In this document: piece after piece, positions 28,727 to 39,206 of the stretch
How positions within the stretch are numbered: position 1 is the stretch's first letter
Layout of the letters: each line of letters opens with the position of its first letter
Source: Oscarella lobularis
Taxonomy: Eukaryota; Porifera; Homoscleromorpha; Homosclerophorida; Oscarellidae
Assembly (NCBI RefSeq): GCF_947507565.1
Contig: NC_089194.1
Location: 1,364,001-1,428,000, forward strand
Direction: 5' to 3'
DNA: 64,000 bases
Program-made: the position numbers and the translations under genes
The notes under the pieces: model-generated
The model's input: only the letters and a program-made list of their open reading frames with translations
What the model was told of the DNA's origin: nothing
The model's database searches: none

Positions 28727-30005
28727 CGTTTCGCGTTCGAATGGATCGCGTCTCTATGACGACGGCGTGAGACCTTATCCGCGCCCGTCGTCGTCGTCGT
28801 CGTCGTCGCGTCGTCTCGTCAATTCCTATGGCAACGATCCGGACGACTGTCGTACGACGTTGCTACGGAAACGCGGCGGTTATTCCTCCGTCAGCAGCGA
28901 CGACGTGTCCAAAAAGACGAGGCATCTGTCGATGGAGGAAGGTTATCGCGACAACTCGAAGATGGGAGCGAGGCAGAGATCTTATTCTCAACATCAGGAG
29001 AGTTCCGATTATCGCTATCATCGTCACGACGTCGTCGACGACGAACGTGGTTATCGTAGAGATCGTTTTTCTTCTTCTTCTTCTTCAAGAATAGGTGGTG
29101 GTGGTGGTGGTGGGGAGAGGATTTCGTTGGAGGAGAAACGAAAACCGCGGCGATCTCGTTCGCGATCGCCTATACGGAAGATGGAGAGGAGGAGTTCGAC
29201 GACGACGAAGAAGCGCGGCGGGGAAAGGGAAAGGGAAAGGGAAAGGGAAAGAGAAACGCGAATCGATGGGAAATCGAAAAAAGACGACGATAGGGAAAGG
29301 GAAAGGGAAGACAACAAAGGCGAAGATATCTCTACGTCCGTTGCTACGGCAACGTCGTCGTCCGCCGCCGCCGCCAAAGTGGAAACGTTGGCCGATCTAT
29401 CGAAGCGTTTTGCCGTTGCGTGGCGAGGTACGTTGATGATAAAAACGAATTCTGTGTCTGTCAGGATGCACTTGATTGCCGGCGATCCCGGCTTGGCCGA
29501 CACGCTCCTTCGAGGCGGTCAAGGTCAGACGATCGCCAACACGTCGTTCTCCGTCCAACAGCGACTCCGTCTCGAACAGTCGAAACTGGAAGAGGTAAAA
29601 ATAAACGAGATAAAAAGCGAGGGGGAAAAATGTTAGACGCCTCCCTCTCTTTCCGGATCTCCCTTACCCTCCCAGGTGAATCGCAAGGTGAATAGCGCCG
29701 GTCCGAGTGGGCATTGCATGTTGCTCGCTTTGCCTGTGGCGTCGAAACTTCCGCTCGCGAGCGGCGACGGCTCCAAAGCGATTCCCCTCAAGAATCTCAT
29801 TGTCTATTTGAAACAGCGCGAAGCGGCCGGTGTCGTCATGTTGTCGGGGCCGGCTCAGAACGACGGAAAGCCGACGAACGGCGTCATGTATATTTTTCCG
29901 CCGTGTATTTTCAGTCAGCAGCATTTGTGTCGCGTCGCTTCGAGTCTTCCTTCCGAGCCGTCGAAGGAGGAACATCTATTGATTATTGTCGTCAGGGAAA
30001 CGTGA
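27080..30005 (+). CDS. RBM15: RBM15/Spen-family protein with RRM and SPOC domains
   Basis: Three exons: 27080-27814, 28344-29594, 29676-30005, 771 residues. Three RNA-recognition motifs: RRM1 ~75-150 (LRISNT), RRM2 ~178-245 (TLFVGSL, TYAFVKF), RRM3 ~262-335 (LWVGNL, AYIKYD). A long low-complexity linker has a run of 11 prolines, RS-type and RERE-type repeats. The SPOC domain is at ~585-771 (WRGTLMIKTN, RMHLIAGDPG, IFPPCIFSQQHL). By family it is a nuclear protein that guides m6A methylation and transcript silencing. A possible 37-base intron at 29430-29466 is rejected because removing it breaks the SPOC frame. The start is the ATG at 27080. Confidence 0.92.
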
Positions 30006-31186
30006 GCGGCGGTGGCGGCGAGGTTTGGAGGTTTAGTGTCTTTTGTTTGAATTTCTCTCTCTTTTGCACGTATATATAGATGTATATTATGTACATGCAA
30101 ATTCTTTTCTTTTGCTCTTACGTGCGCGCTCTCTCTCTCTCTCTCAAAGAAGTCACATATATGTTGTTTCTTTTGTTGGTGCATTTGTTTTTGGGTTGTC
30201 ACAACGTGGAAGAGGAAAAAGAAGATGATGATTTGTGCCACTTTGTTTTTGTTATTTTGCTGATGCTGATGTTGATCAAAAAGAAGCGAAGAGAGGAAGA
30301 CTAGTTAATAAATTAATTAAATATTTTTATTTATTCATTTTTTTGTACTTGTCCTATTGATCAAAAATAAAAGAATTGGTAAAGGAGCCCCCTCCTTGGG
30401 CACTCTGTGGTCAAAAGGACAGCACATTCAGCGACTCAGGTAAGCACGCGGCTTTTTCGTTCTCCCACTGTCCTTTCTTTTGGAGCATACATTTCCTGTG
30501 ACGTACTCTACTTTACATGTTGTAGTTAAAATAATACATCGACACCCAATTGACGACATTCCGCAATTACCCGCTTAGCATTACGTATGCATTTAGCATT
30601 ATGGGCATTTGTTTCTCTTGTAAAGGGTCCAAAACGAAGACTTTTAGCGCGACGCAGTTCTCCGACCGAAAACAGCTCGACATCCTCGTCTGAGGTAAGC
30701 GCTTCGCGGTACAGTACGCGACCCCATTTCCCCCCCGACGAATCAATCAATCAGCGCCCCATTCACAGTAATAGCTCGCACCCTCCTTCGTCCCTCCAGC
30801 GTAGGTGTTACCAGTTTTCTCTCCCCCTCCCCCGTATACTGCCCTTGCCCGCATCAATCACCATCACCGTCGAACCCTCCCCTTTTCTAACCGAATTAGA
30901 CCATCTGGACCTCGCGCTCTCTCCCTCCAAGCGCGAACCGCACCAGATCGACGCGCACTCGCATCTCCTAACGACTCCCCCAAACACGGGTCGCCTAGTG
31001 ACGATAGTTGGCTCTATTCTGTCTTGTCACAATCTTAACCCCGCTGGCGATTTTCCCCCTCCTTATCCCACGCCTCCTTGTTTGTCGCGCATCAGCTCGT
31101 TACCGCGCGCCTCATTTCCTCTTCGAACCATTCATAAATTCGACGCGTCGCACACGCGCAAAACACAACCGTCGCCGCCACCGTCG
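30006..31186 (+). other. intergenic and probable Wnt 5' flank
   Basis: It holds the RBM15 3' flank and then pyrimidine-rich sequence up to the Wnt start. A long open frame at 30587-31273 includes the Wnt signal-peptide exon, but its upstream part has no recognisable content and is treated as 5' untranslated. Confidence 0.5.
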
Positions 31187-32949
31187 ATGTCGTCGCCGAC
31201 GCGAACGATTCTCCTCCTAGCGGCTCTTCTAGCCATCCAAATCCAAAACGTAGTCGGCAACGAATACGAGTAAGGATTCCCCCCTCCCCTCCCCCCTTAT
31301 GTGATGTACACAAGTCCACCTACGCTACAACGTTGTCTACGTTTTCAGACTGCCCTTCTTTCTCTCGCTCGGATCGAAGCAATTGAAGCAGAGAGTCGAT
31401 TGCGTGTCGCCTATGACCGACGCCCAGCGCGAGTGGTGCCGATGGAACGACGACATCGTCGGTCTCATCGTCGACGGCGCGACGAAGGGGCTCGACGAGT
31501 GCGAGTATCGATTCCAGAAGCGACGTTGGAATTGCACGTCGAGCGAACGCGATCACTTCCGCGCCGCCTTATCGAGAGGTATGCGTCCGGGCGGGGGGAG
31601 GATTTTTTCAAGCAAACCACCACTGGTTCTTATCCGACCCTTATTATAATACGGCATAAGTGACGTTCTTTTGGTTGGGGACCCACTCTGTCTCTCTCTC
31701 TCTCTCCTCTATGTAGATATCGCGATTCTTTCTTTCTTTATTATCGAAACGTTTGCTTGTGTACGCGCGCCCCGCGCAAAAAGAGTCAATAGCCCTTAGG
31801 GCTCGAAACTATGATTCGCTAAATTCTCCTCCGCCCGTCGTCGCCGCCACCCACGATTCGAGCGCTATTGCTTCGGAGAGTGACGATGATTTCATACACA
31901 GGAACTCGCGAATCGGCCTTCACCTACGCCGTGACGTCAGCGGCGATCGCGTGGTCCGTGTCGCGCCAGTGCGCCCTGCGCGAGGATCTCACCCAATGCG
32001 GCTGCGGGCGCGAGGACGACGAGGCGGGCGACGATTGGGACTGGGGCGGATGCGGCGACAATTTGGATCAAGGTCGCGAATCGTCGGCGCGCTTTCTTCG
32101 AGACGACGTCAAGAGTCCGTCGCCGGAACGCCGACTCATGGACGATCACAACATCAAGGCGGGAATCGAGGTAAGAAAAGAAAAAAAATTCATTCAATTC
32201 GCCGCCGTGTGTGTGTTTGGGGCGTGGTTTATAAGTGCTCGCTGATCCCTAAGAGACGCGGTTCCGGATTCGACCGGATTATGTAAACGCGTGCGCGGTT
32301 TTGACGCCCCCTGAAAGGCGATACGAATCGCTTTAGAAAAACGAGACTAGGAGACCAGCTTGATTCGATTCGCGGGACGTCCGCGCGCGTGCGCTCGATC
32401 GTTTTATTAGTCCCCAGGACTTTTAGAGGGAGGGGGCCCCCAACAGGAACCCCTCAAACTCCCTCTCCCCCTTAGATAGCCGTACGGGAGACGAAGAGAA
32501 ATTGTCGTTGCCATGGTTTGTGCGGCGCCTGCGCGATCAAGTCCTGCTGGAAAGAATTGCCGCGAAATTTTCACCAAATCGGCGCCGTCGTCGAAAACAA
32601 GTTCGACGGTTCGGTGAAAATGAAATTGAATTCGGGCGGCGGCGCGTTGGAAGTCGCCGAACGAAATCACGTGCCGCCGTCGAATTTCGATCTCGTCTAC
32701 TTGGAGTCGACCGATTATTCGCGCTTTTGCGTCAAAGATTCGTCGGTCGGATCGCACGGGACTCACGGTCGACTTTGCGATCCCGAGTCGTCGGGCACCG
32801 AGGGATGCGCGCACTTGTGCTGTGGGCGGGGCTACGATACGTTCGAGGAGACGGATATTGAGAAGTGCAATTGTAAGTTCGTTTGGTGCTGCAGGATCGA
32901 GTGCGAGAAGTGCTATCGAAAGGTGAAGCGTTCCTACTGTAAAGAATAA
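31187..32949 (+). CDS. WNT: Wnt ligand lacking the palmitoleoylated serine
   Basis: Four exons: 31187-31269, 31349-31578, 31902-32170, 32476-32949, 351 residues, the normal Wnt length. The signal peptide is within the first ~25 residues. Wnt features include QLKQRVDC, RRWNCTS, GTRESAFTYAVTSAAI, NIKAGI, CRCHGLCGACAIKSCW and a Cys-rich C-terminus ending CYRKVKRSYC. In ordinary Wnts the middle motif reads CHG(V/L)SGSC and its first serine carries the palmitoleate. Here residue 210 (bases 32521-32523) is Cys and residue 212 is Ala. The rest of the Cys scaffold looks intact, so it is not a decayed gene. It is likely secreted, but lipidation and Frizzled engagement must differ from the standard mode. 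Confidence 0.93.
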
Positions 32950-33770
32950 GGGATAGCCGGGTACTTTGAGTACTACTACTACTGTAGTGGCATAGATTTG
33001 ACGACATATGACAATGACAATGAAAGAGATCGTAGGCTTTCTCTCTCTCTCTATTCCCGTAGGCACACTTTTGGTACAATACGAATAGATAAATTATATA
33101 AACTTACGGGACTTGAGCGACGGCGCATGCGTCAACTTCGAATTTTCTTTGTTCGGAAGGACGACGAGTTGCGCGTCAACGAGGCTTTCGTTGTCGCTGT
33201 GCGAGCGAGCGGAGTCGTTTCTTCACGAAGCAATGTCGTCGCGTCGTTCGGATGACGCGAAAAAGCGATCGATGTCGAAAGGGGCCCCCTTACGATCTTC
33301 TCGAGCGAATTCGGTCTCGCGCGCTTCGGATTGCATCCGGACGATCACATAGGAACGGCGAGGACCGCTCAGAACGTCTAGGAAGCACGATGTCGAAAAG
33401 GGGGCCTCTCCTCGCGATCTCGGATCACATAGGGATAGGAAGCACGTTCGGCTTAGAGTGAGGTACGGTAAGTCTCCAATTATAGGTCTCGTTGAAATGC
33501 AAATAGCTAAAATCGATTAATCAATGGAATGATGCCTATCATCATTCAATAGACAATGTATTAGGGGATGCCTTTTCTTTTTCTTAATAAGAGCTGTTGT
33601 TAGTCCTTTTCATATGTCCTACTCAGTTGTAGAACGAGATGTTCTTAGTTATCTCAGTTGTTAAGTTCATGGTTGAAAATTGCAAAACCGCAAACTAGAG
33701 TAACGCCAAACCTCTTCTTTGTCCACGGAAGAGTTTACAGTTGAAATCTCGTTCGCAGTTGAAAATGGCT
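32950..33770. other. intergenic, no gene seen
   Basis: It includes two diverged copies of a segment containing GATGTCGAAA followed by a G/C run (about 33270 and 33390) and the A/T-rich left flank of the hairpin array. No coding sequence is supported. Confidence 0.45.
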
Positions 33771-34330
33771 CCAAAACCATGAACTATATAGTTCACGGTC
33801 TCATTTGAGAGAAAAAGAATTATAGTTCACGGTCTCATTTGAGAGAAAAACCGTGAATTATAGTTCACAGTCTCATTTGAGAGAAAAACCGTGAATTATA
33901 TAGTTCACGGTCTCATTTGAGAGAAAAACCGTGAATTATAGTTCACGGTCTCATTTGAGAGAAAAACCGTGAATTATAGTTCACGGTCTCATTTGAGAGA
34001 AAAACCGTGAATTATAGTTCACGGTCTCATTTGAGAGAAAAACCGTGAATTATAGTTCACGGTCTCATTTGAGAGAAAAACCGTGAATTATAGTTCACGG
34101 TCTCATTTGAGAGAAAATCCATGAATTATATATAGTTCACGGTCTCATTTGAGAGAAAAACCGTGAATTATAGTTCACGGTCTCATTTGAGAGAAAACCC
34201 ATGAATTATAGTTCACGGTCTCATTTGAGAGAAAAACCGTGAATTATTGTTCACGGTCTCATTTGAGAGAAAATCCATGAATTATTGTTCACGGTCTCAT
34301 TTGAGAGTATAGTTCACGGTTCAAAATGAC
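33770..34330. repeat. tandem array of 38-bp hairpin units
   Basis: About 14 head-to-tail copies of a 38-base unit. Each has TTCACGGT, a 16-base loop containing CTCATTTGAGAG, then ACCGTGAA, so every unit is itself an inverted repeat. The spacer between units also pairs with itself. Variation is mostly single-base changes (for example CCATGAA for CCGTGAA) and short TA insertions. Confidence 0.92.
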
Positions 34331-34334
34331 TGTG

Positions 34335-35145
34335 AACTGTATACGTATAGTTCTCGGTTCGAAATCTTGTTTAGGTATGAAGCTGTGCGGTGGCAAGTTT
34401 CAGGAGCCACTCAGTTGCTTGAGATCGCAGGCAGGCTGGACAAATGCAACAACCTGATGTCAGCTAACTGCTCGGATCAGCGCACATGGATGAAAGACAG
34501 ACTATTATATAGAGAGTAGTTTCTTTGATAGTTTGTGCTCACGTGTGTATGAAATAAAGATATTAAGCAGAAAGCCTTGTTCTCTTCTTGACAAAGTGGT
34601 ACACCTGACTCACCTGACTCACAGCTCAGCTGCGCCCTGCTGCGCCCACGTATATAACCGTTCTAAGTTCCCGGATTAGTTGACCACCGCCCCCATTTTT
34701 CAAATCTTGGAAAATGGGGGCGGTGGTCGTCTAATCCGGGTTTTTATATCCCGGATGTTGCGTCATAAGTGCCCGGAATAAACGACCACCGCCCCCATTT
34801 TTCAATTTTGAGAAAATGGGGGCGGTGGTCGTCTAATCCGGGAATTTAAAACGGTCATATACGTGGGCGCAGCTCAGCTGTCGTCAGGTGAGCCAGGAGT
34901 ATGTACCAGTTTGTCAAGAAGAGAACAACAAGGCTTTCTGCTGATATCTATCTTTATTTCATACACGCGTGAGTACTAACTACTCCACTAGTGCCTACTC
35001 AAAGAAACTACTCTAAAGTAAAATAAACTACTCTATATAGTCTTTCTCTCTTCACAAAGGCTTTCATCCATCTGCAACTGCCACCAGATTCTTCGCACAG
35101 CTTCATACCTAAACAAGATTTTGAACTGTGAACTATAATTATACT
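34335..35145. repeat. large inverted repeat (foldback-like element)
   Basis: The left arm (34335-34690) and right arm (34850-35145) match in inverted orientation with substantial divergence; shared anchors include GTTTAGGTATGAAGCTGTGC and GAAAGCCTTGTTCTCTTC. The outer end of the right arm (GAACTGTGAACTAT) returns to the hairpin-unit sequence just before the assembly gap. The array on the left is therefore probably mirrored inside or beyond the gap. Structure resembles foldback transposons, whose long inverted repeats contain tandem subrepeats. No protein is encoded. Confidence 0.8.
34675..34850. repeat. two GC-rich hairpins at the centre of the inverted repeat
   Basis: Two successive palindromes, each with arms containing GACCACCGCCCCCATTTT and its complement and bounded by CCCGGA/TCCGGG ends. 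They occupy the loop between the two long arms. Confidence 0.85.
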
Positions 35146-35177
35146 AATTTTTACATAGATGGAGTTCACGATTCATG

Positions 35178-35377
35178 NNNNNNNNNNNNNNNNNNNNNNN
35201 NNNNNNNNNNNNNNNNNNNNNNNNNNNNNNNNNNNNNNNNNNNNNNNNNNNNNNNNNNNNNNNNNNNNNNNNNNNNNNNNNNNNNNNNNNNNNNNNNNNN
35301 NNNNNNNNNNNNNNNNNNNNNNNNNNNNNNNNNNNNNNNNNNNNNNNNNNNNNNNNNNNNNNNNNNNNNNNNNNNNN
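35178..35377. other. assembly gap (200 N)
   Basis: A run of exactly 200 N, a conventional placeholder size. It falls where the mirrored hairpin array is expected, so the missing length is unknown. Confidence 0.99.
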
Positions 35378-35883
35378 AATTACCAAGATTTGAGGTTTTG
35401 AGACATTTTCAACCGGGGTCATTTTGAACCGTGAAATAGATCTACTTTAGGCTTTTGAGGTCATTTTCAACCGTCAACTCACTGTACGAGTTAAAACCGA
35501 CTTACGATTCCCCAAAAGGGACCCCAGCGAAGAAAAAGAGTAGCACGCGGTAAAAGCGAAGTCCAGAAAGAACAAAGAAAAGGTACAAAAGGTTGGGCGA
35601 TCGGCGAAACGATAAGATTCACGGGGTGGGGGCCCTCGCGATTAGGATCCCGCAGCGAAATCAGACCAGACGTTGCTCACCTCATTTCTTTAGCAGGATA
35701 ACGACGTTAGAAAGAGAATTAGCGTCGAAAACAGCTTCTTTTCACGCCCAGTTCCTTTCTGACGCAACTCGTCATTTGAACTGAAGTCACGTGTGTTCAG
35801 TGGCCCGTACTAGCGACTAGCCCGTATTGACCACATCCACTCAAACAAAAAATAACTAAAAAAGAGATGTAACGTACCAGAAA
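35378..35883. other. intergenic right of the gap
   Basis: The first ~100 bases carry inverted echoes of the hairpin flank (CATTTTGAACCGTGAAAT). The rest shows no gene; the minus-strand F-BAR gene ends at 35884. Confidence 0.5.
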
Positions 35884-37534
35884 TCAGTCTTCCTTCTCGT
35901 CTTCGTCATCATCGTCGTTGTCTTCCTCCTTATCTAAAAGACATCGCGGCGAGACTCGCGAAGGGGCCCCATATGAGGATCCCTCTTACCATCATCAGCT
36001 TCTTCATCTAAAAAAAGCCAAATAAATAATTAACAGTCACTAACCAAAATTCTACGAATACCTTTCGGCTTCTTCTTCTTGAACCAACCTCTCCAATTGA
36101 AGCTAAACTTTCCAGAACCACTTTGACCTTCTAAATTCAAAAATCAATTAAAATCCCCATCAAAATAAAAATTTTATTAGCACACCGTTTTCCTTGTTCC
36201 CATCAGACTTCTTAAAAATTCCCCGCCAAGAAAACTTGGGATCATCCTGGCTCTCAACCGAATCCTTATACTCGCCAAAGAGAAGATATTGATGATCAGG
36301 AACAGTGCAGTCAACACTCAAATCAACTATATATGTATATATATATAGGATTGGGCTTTCGCGTATCCTTTATTCTTTAGCTTACCTTTCTGGGGATTTT
36401 CCAGAGCCGTTTGAAGACTGTGGACGGTCTTATCGAATTGCACGGACTCCGACGCCGTTCGCGCGAACTGATTCATGCACGAGTAGAGGAGTTCGACTCT
36501 TTCCTGTTCGACGACGTTCATTTCCTAAGAGAAAGAAAGAAAGAAATAAGATTTTATTTATTTATTTAATTATATGTGTGCTCACTTCGATTATTCCTGG
36601 TAGAATTACGGCGAAGACTCGGTGATGTTCGTCTTTTAATTTCTGAGCGTTTTCGGTTATCTCTTTAATTAGAAAAAAAATTAATTTATTAACGTATTCA
36701 TCTTCTAATTAATACCTGTCGAATCGGGTTCCAATTTCACTTCGCCTTCTTCTACGTCTTCTTCCAAATCGTCCGACTTTTGGCTTTCGTCTTCCTTTAC
36801 CTTTTGAAGTCTAAAGAAAACACGTGACCTCATATGATATACCTTCTTCTCTCTCACCTTTTTCTTCCGGCTCTAACCGATTTGTAGCTGAATTGAAGAT
36901 TCATCAAACTTCGTCGACCGTTCAAAGCGGTCGCCGACTAAAAATAATTATTAATTAATTATTGACATTTTTTATTCTGTGTACCTGTTTTGTGAGTTTT
37001 CTCTTCGTGAATCCGTCAATCGGCTTCACTATCTGCTTCTCGATGTGCTTACTCATCTCCGCATATTTCTGTCCCATTTCCTCGACTTCGCCCACGAGAC
37101 ACGACCACGCCTCCCTCAGTTCTCTAATTCAAAAAAAACGCGAATTCTACGAACTCTTTTCTTTTCATTCGAATATTTTTTTTTCTTTACCTGACGTGTT
37201 CCTTGGAGCCGTCCGTCTTGATTTTCGATCGAAGGAGGAGCTTTTCCATTGTCGCTTGCTTGCCATGGCACAGGTCAAGCACGCTAAAAGGGATTGACGT
37301 TTGAAAATTCGACGTTTTCGTTGCGTTTCGTTTACCCTTGTGCGAAGTTTTGCTGTAGTTTGGCTAGTTTTTGCCAGAATCCGAGCGCCTGCGTCGTGAA
37401 TTCGCGTCCGTCTTCGAGTCGTTTCGTTATTTCGAAGAAATCCGTCTAAGACGCATTCTAGACGCGAAGGTCGGTCTCAAATCGCGTACCATGTAGTCGC
37501 GCAAGCCTCCGCCAGCTTCGGAAGGCTCAGCCAT
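35884..37534 (-). CDS. F-BAR-like coiled-coil protein with acidic tail
   Basis: Twelve exons on the minus strand, 351 residues: 37490-37534, 37336-37445, 37191-37283, 36985-37123, 36858-36937, 36716-36810, 36586-36662, 36386-36524, 36186-36326, 36062-36130, 35990-36007, 35884-35933; all phases agree. The first ~250 residues are helical with an F-BAR pattern: FFEITKRLEDGREF, then ELREAWSCLVGEVEEMGQKY and HIEKQIVKPIDGF, then an EEMNVVEQERVELL helix. This suggests a membrane-curving dimer. The tail has two similar FSWRGIFKK and FNWRGWFKKKK segments and ends in a run of Asp/Glu. There is no SH3 domain. The subfamily is not assigned. Confidence 0.8.
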
Positions 37535-37874
37535 GGCCAAAAAAGGAGAGAACGCAACGGCGAAACGTCTCGCGTTAACGCACGCTAGTTAATATCTCCA
37601 CAGTCAGTGACAGCAAGTGTGACAGCATATAGTCAGTCAGGGAAGTGTATTGCACCTCTTATGTACCATGAACGTTTTCCCGTTGAAATCATAGACAGAT
37701 AAAATACACTACACATATCTCTAATAAATATGTCAGTGTACTTTATCTGGTACCATAGTACAGTAACACCTCTATAAAGAAACGTTGGCGCCAGTGTGGA
37801 GTAACCAAGCAAACAAACAAACCCGACCCGAACGCGCAGTCTTTACTCACTTACTCTACCCGCGCAACGCTAAC
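37535..37874. other. divergent promoter region, F-BAR and GPCR genes
   Basis: Short shared upstream region of the F-BAR gene (minus) and the GPCR (plus). No clear promoter motif is identified. Confidence 0.4.
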
Positions 37875-38981
37875 ATGATCACGAACGTCAGCGCAAACAA
37901 AACGGACGACGATCAAAACGCCGCACTCCAACTTGTTCGCACCGCTTTCCTCTACGCAAATCTCGCACCGGGAATCATCGAAACCCTACTCTGCACAATC
38001 GTTCTCGTCAGTACGACGAGACGTCGAAAGGCGCGCCAATCGCCGCCCAACGTCCTCGTTCTCGTCTCGGCGGCGTGCGATCTAATACGCGGCATACACA
38101 CGTGTTTCTCGCCGACTCTCTATAAGGAATCGGGAGTCGACGACACGCGGTTCAATACGATAGCATGTCAGATCTATCAATGGGTTCACGCATTTCAATA
38201 CGCCGCCTCGTTTTGGCTGATGGCGACGCTCGCCTACAGTCGCTACGACGTCGTCGCTCGACCGATCAATCCCCGATTGACGATGCGTCGCATGTGGGGT
38301 CTGATTGTCGCCGTTACGGCAATTTCGGCGACGTTCGCCACGTTGCCGCTAGTCGGCTGGAATCGCTATTGGTTACGAAAATTGAAAAACGGCAACTATC
38401 GATGCTCGGGAACGGATTCAAATGCCGAGCTATCTCAACGCGCCTACGTGCCCGTCTACTTCGGAATCAATAGTCTAGTGCCGATTATAATTATCGCGAT
38501 ATTTCTCGCCGGTATCGTGCCCATTGCGACTCGAAGCGAAAAGTGGAAAAAACGTCGCAACGATACGATTCGACGACGACAAGGCGACGACGCCGACGCC
38601 GGCGCCGACGACGTCGCGAATCCGCGCGACGTGATCGCGTCGAAAGCGTTTCGCTACGTCGTGTTCATCGTCCTAACGAACGTCGTCCTATCGGCGCCGT
38701 TCGTTTCGATCAAAGTCGCGCGCGAGTTTTCCGGAAAGAAAATCGGCGACTACGCTATTCCCGTCTGCAAGGTTCTGCTCAGTGTCAATAATATTGCTAA
38801 TTCTGTGCTCTACGTCTTTTGGGCGCGAACGTTTCAGGATAGTTTGACTAGCGTGCTTTGTTTCTGGAAGAGGGCGTCGGGACGCGATAGGGGTCGGTCT
38901 GAAAGTAAGAGCAGTTCGAATTCGCAAAGGGAATTTCGAACGGATTTTACGATCGACGGAGAGGAGATTATCTACGTTTAG
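37875..38981 (+). CDS. intronless rhodopsin-like GPCR, paralogue 1
   Basis: Single exon, 368 residues, start at the ATG at 37875 (an upstream in-frame stretch lacks an ATG). Seven hydrophobic segments, N-terminal glycosylation motifs (NVS, NKT), and a likely TM3-ECL2 disulfide (ACQIYQW with NYRCSG). The TM3 end reads [13 protein letters not shown], so Ser replaces the Asp/Glu of the D/E-R-Y motif; TM7 has NSVLYVFW instead of NPxxY. The third cytoplasmic loop is rich in Arg and Asp. It is closely similar to the GPCR at 45396-46427. The ligand is unknown. It converges on the IP3 receptor gene with 225 bases between the two stop codons. Confidence 0.88.
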   Translation: MITNVSANKTDDDQNAALQLVRTAFLYANLAPGIIETLLCTIVLVSTTRRRKARQSPPNVLVLVSAACDLIRGIHTCFSPTLYKESGVDDTRFNTIACQIYQWVHAFQYAASFWLMATLAYSRYDVVARPINPRLTMRRMWGLIVAVTAISATFATLPLVGWNRYWLRKLKNGNYRCSGTDSNAELSQRAYVPVYFGINSLVPIIIIAIFLAGIVPIATRSEKWKKRRNDTIRRRQGDDADAGADDVANPRDVIASKAFRYVVFIVLTNVVLSAPFVSIKVAREFSGKKIGDYAIPVCKVLLSVNNIANSVLYVFWARTFQDSLTSVLCFWKRASGRDRGRSESKSSSNSQREFRTDFTIDGEEIIYV

Positions 38982-39206
38982 TAAAGACGTTGTATATGTG
39001 TGTGTGTATGTGTACTCACCTTTGATTGATTGGTATTGTAATCATCCGTGATTTCGTTGCTGTTATTTACCAGCTCCTCTCCAATCTCGTCGCCGCTTCT
39101 CGCCCGATTTTTTTTCGTAAGTTCAATAGAGCTATTAAATTTTTTATACAAAACGAACCTAAAACAGACCACAAGACACTCGGTATTCGTTCTTCGGTAC
39201 TAAAAT

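Noticed and set aside
29430-29466. Possible small intron in the RBM15 SPOC domain (GTACGT...GTCAG)
   Set aside because: Removing 37 bases breaks the frame, and the unspliced reading gives a normal SPOC sequence.
28891-29503. Ser-, Pro- and Leu-rich minus-strand frames opposite the RBM15 gene
   Set aside because: They mirror the low-complexity RS/RERE linker and have no recognisable content.
33770-34330. CRISPR-like appearance of the regularly spaced repeat array
   Set aside because: Units are directly adjacent with no unique spacers, the DNA is animal nuclear sequence and no cas genes are present.
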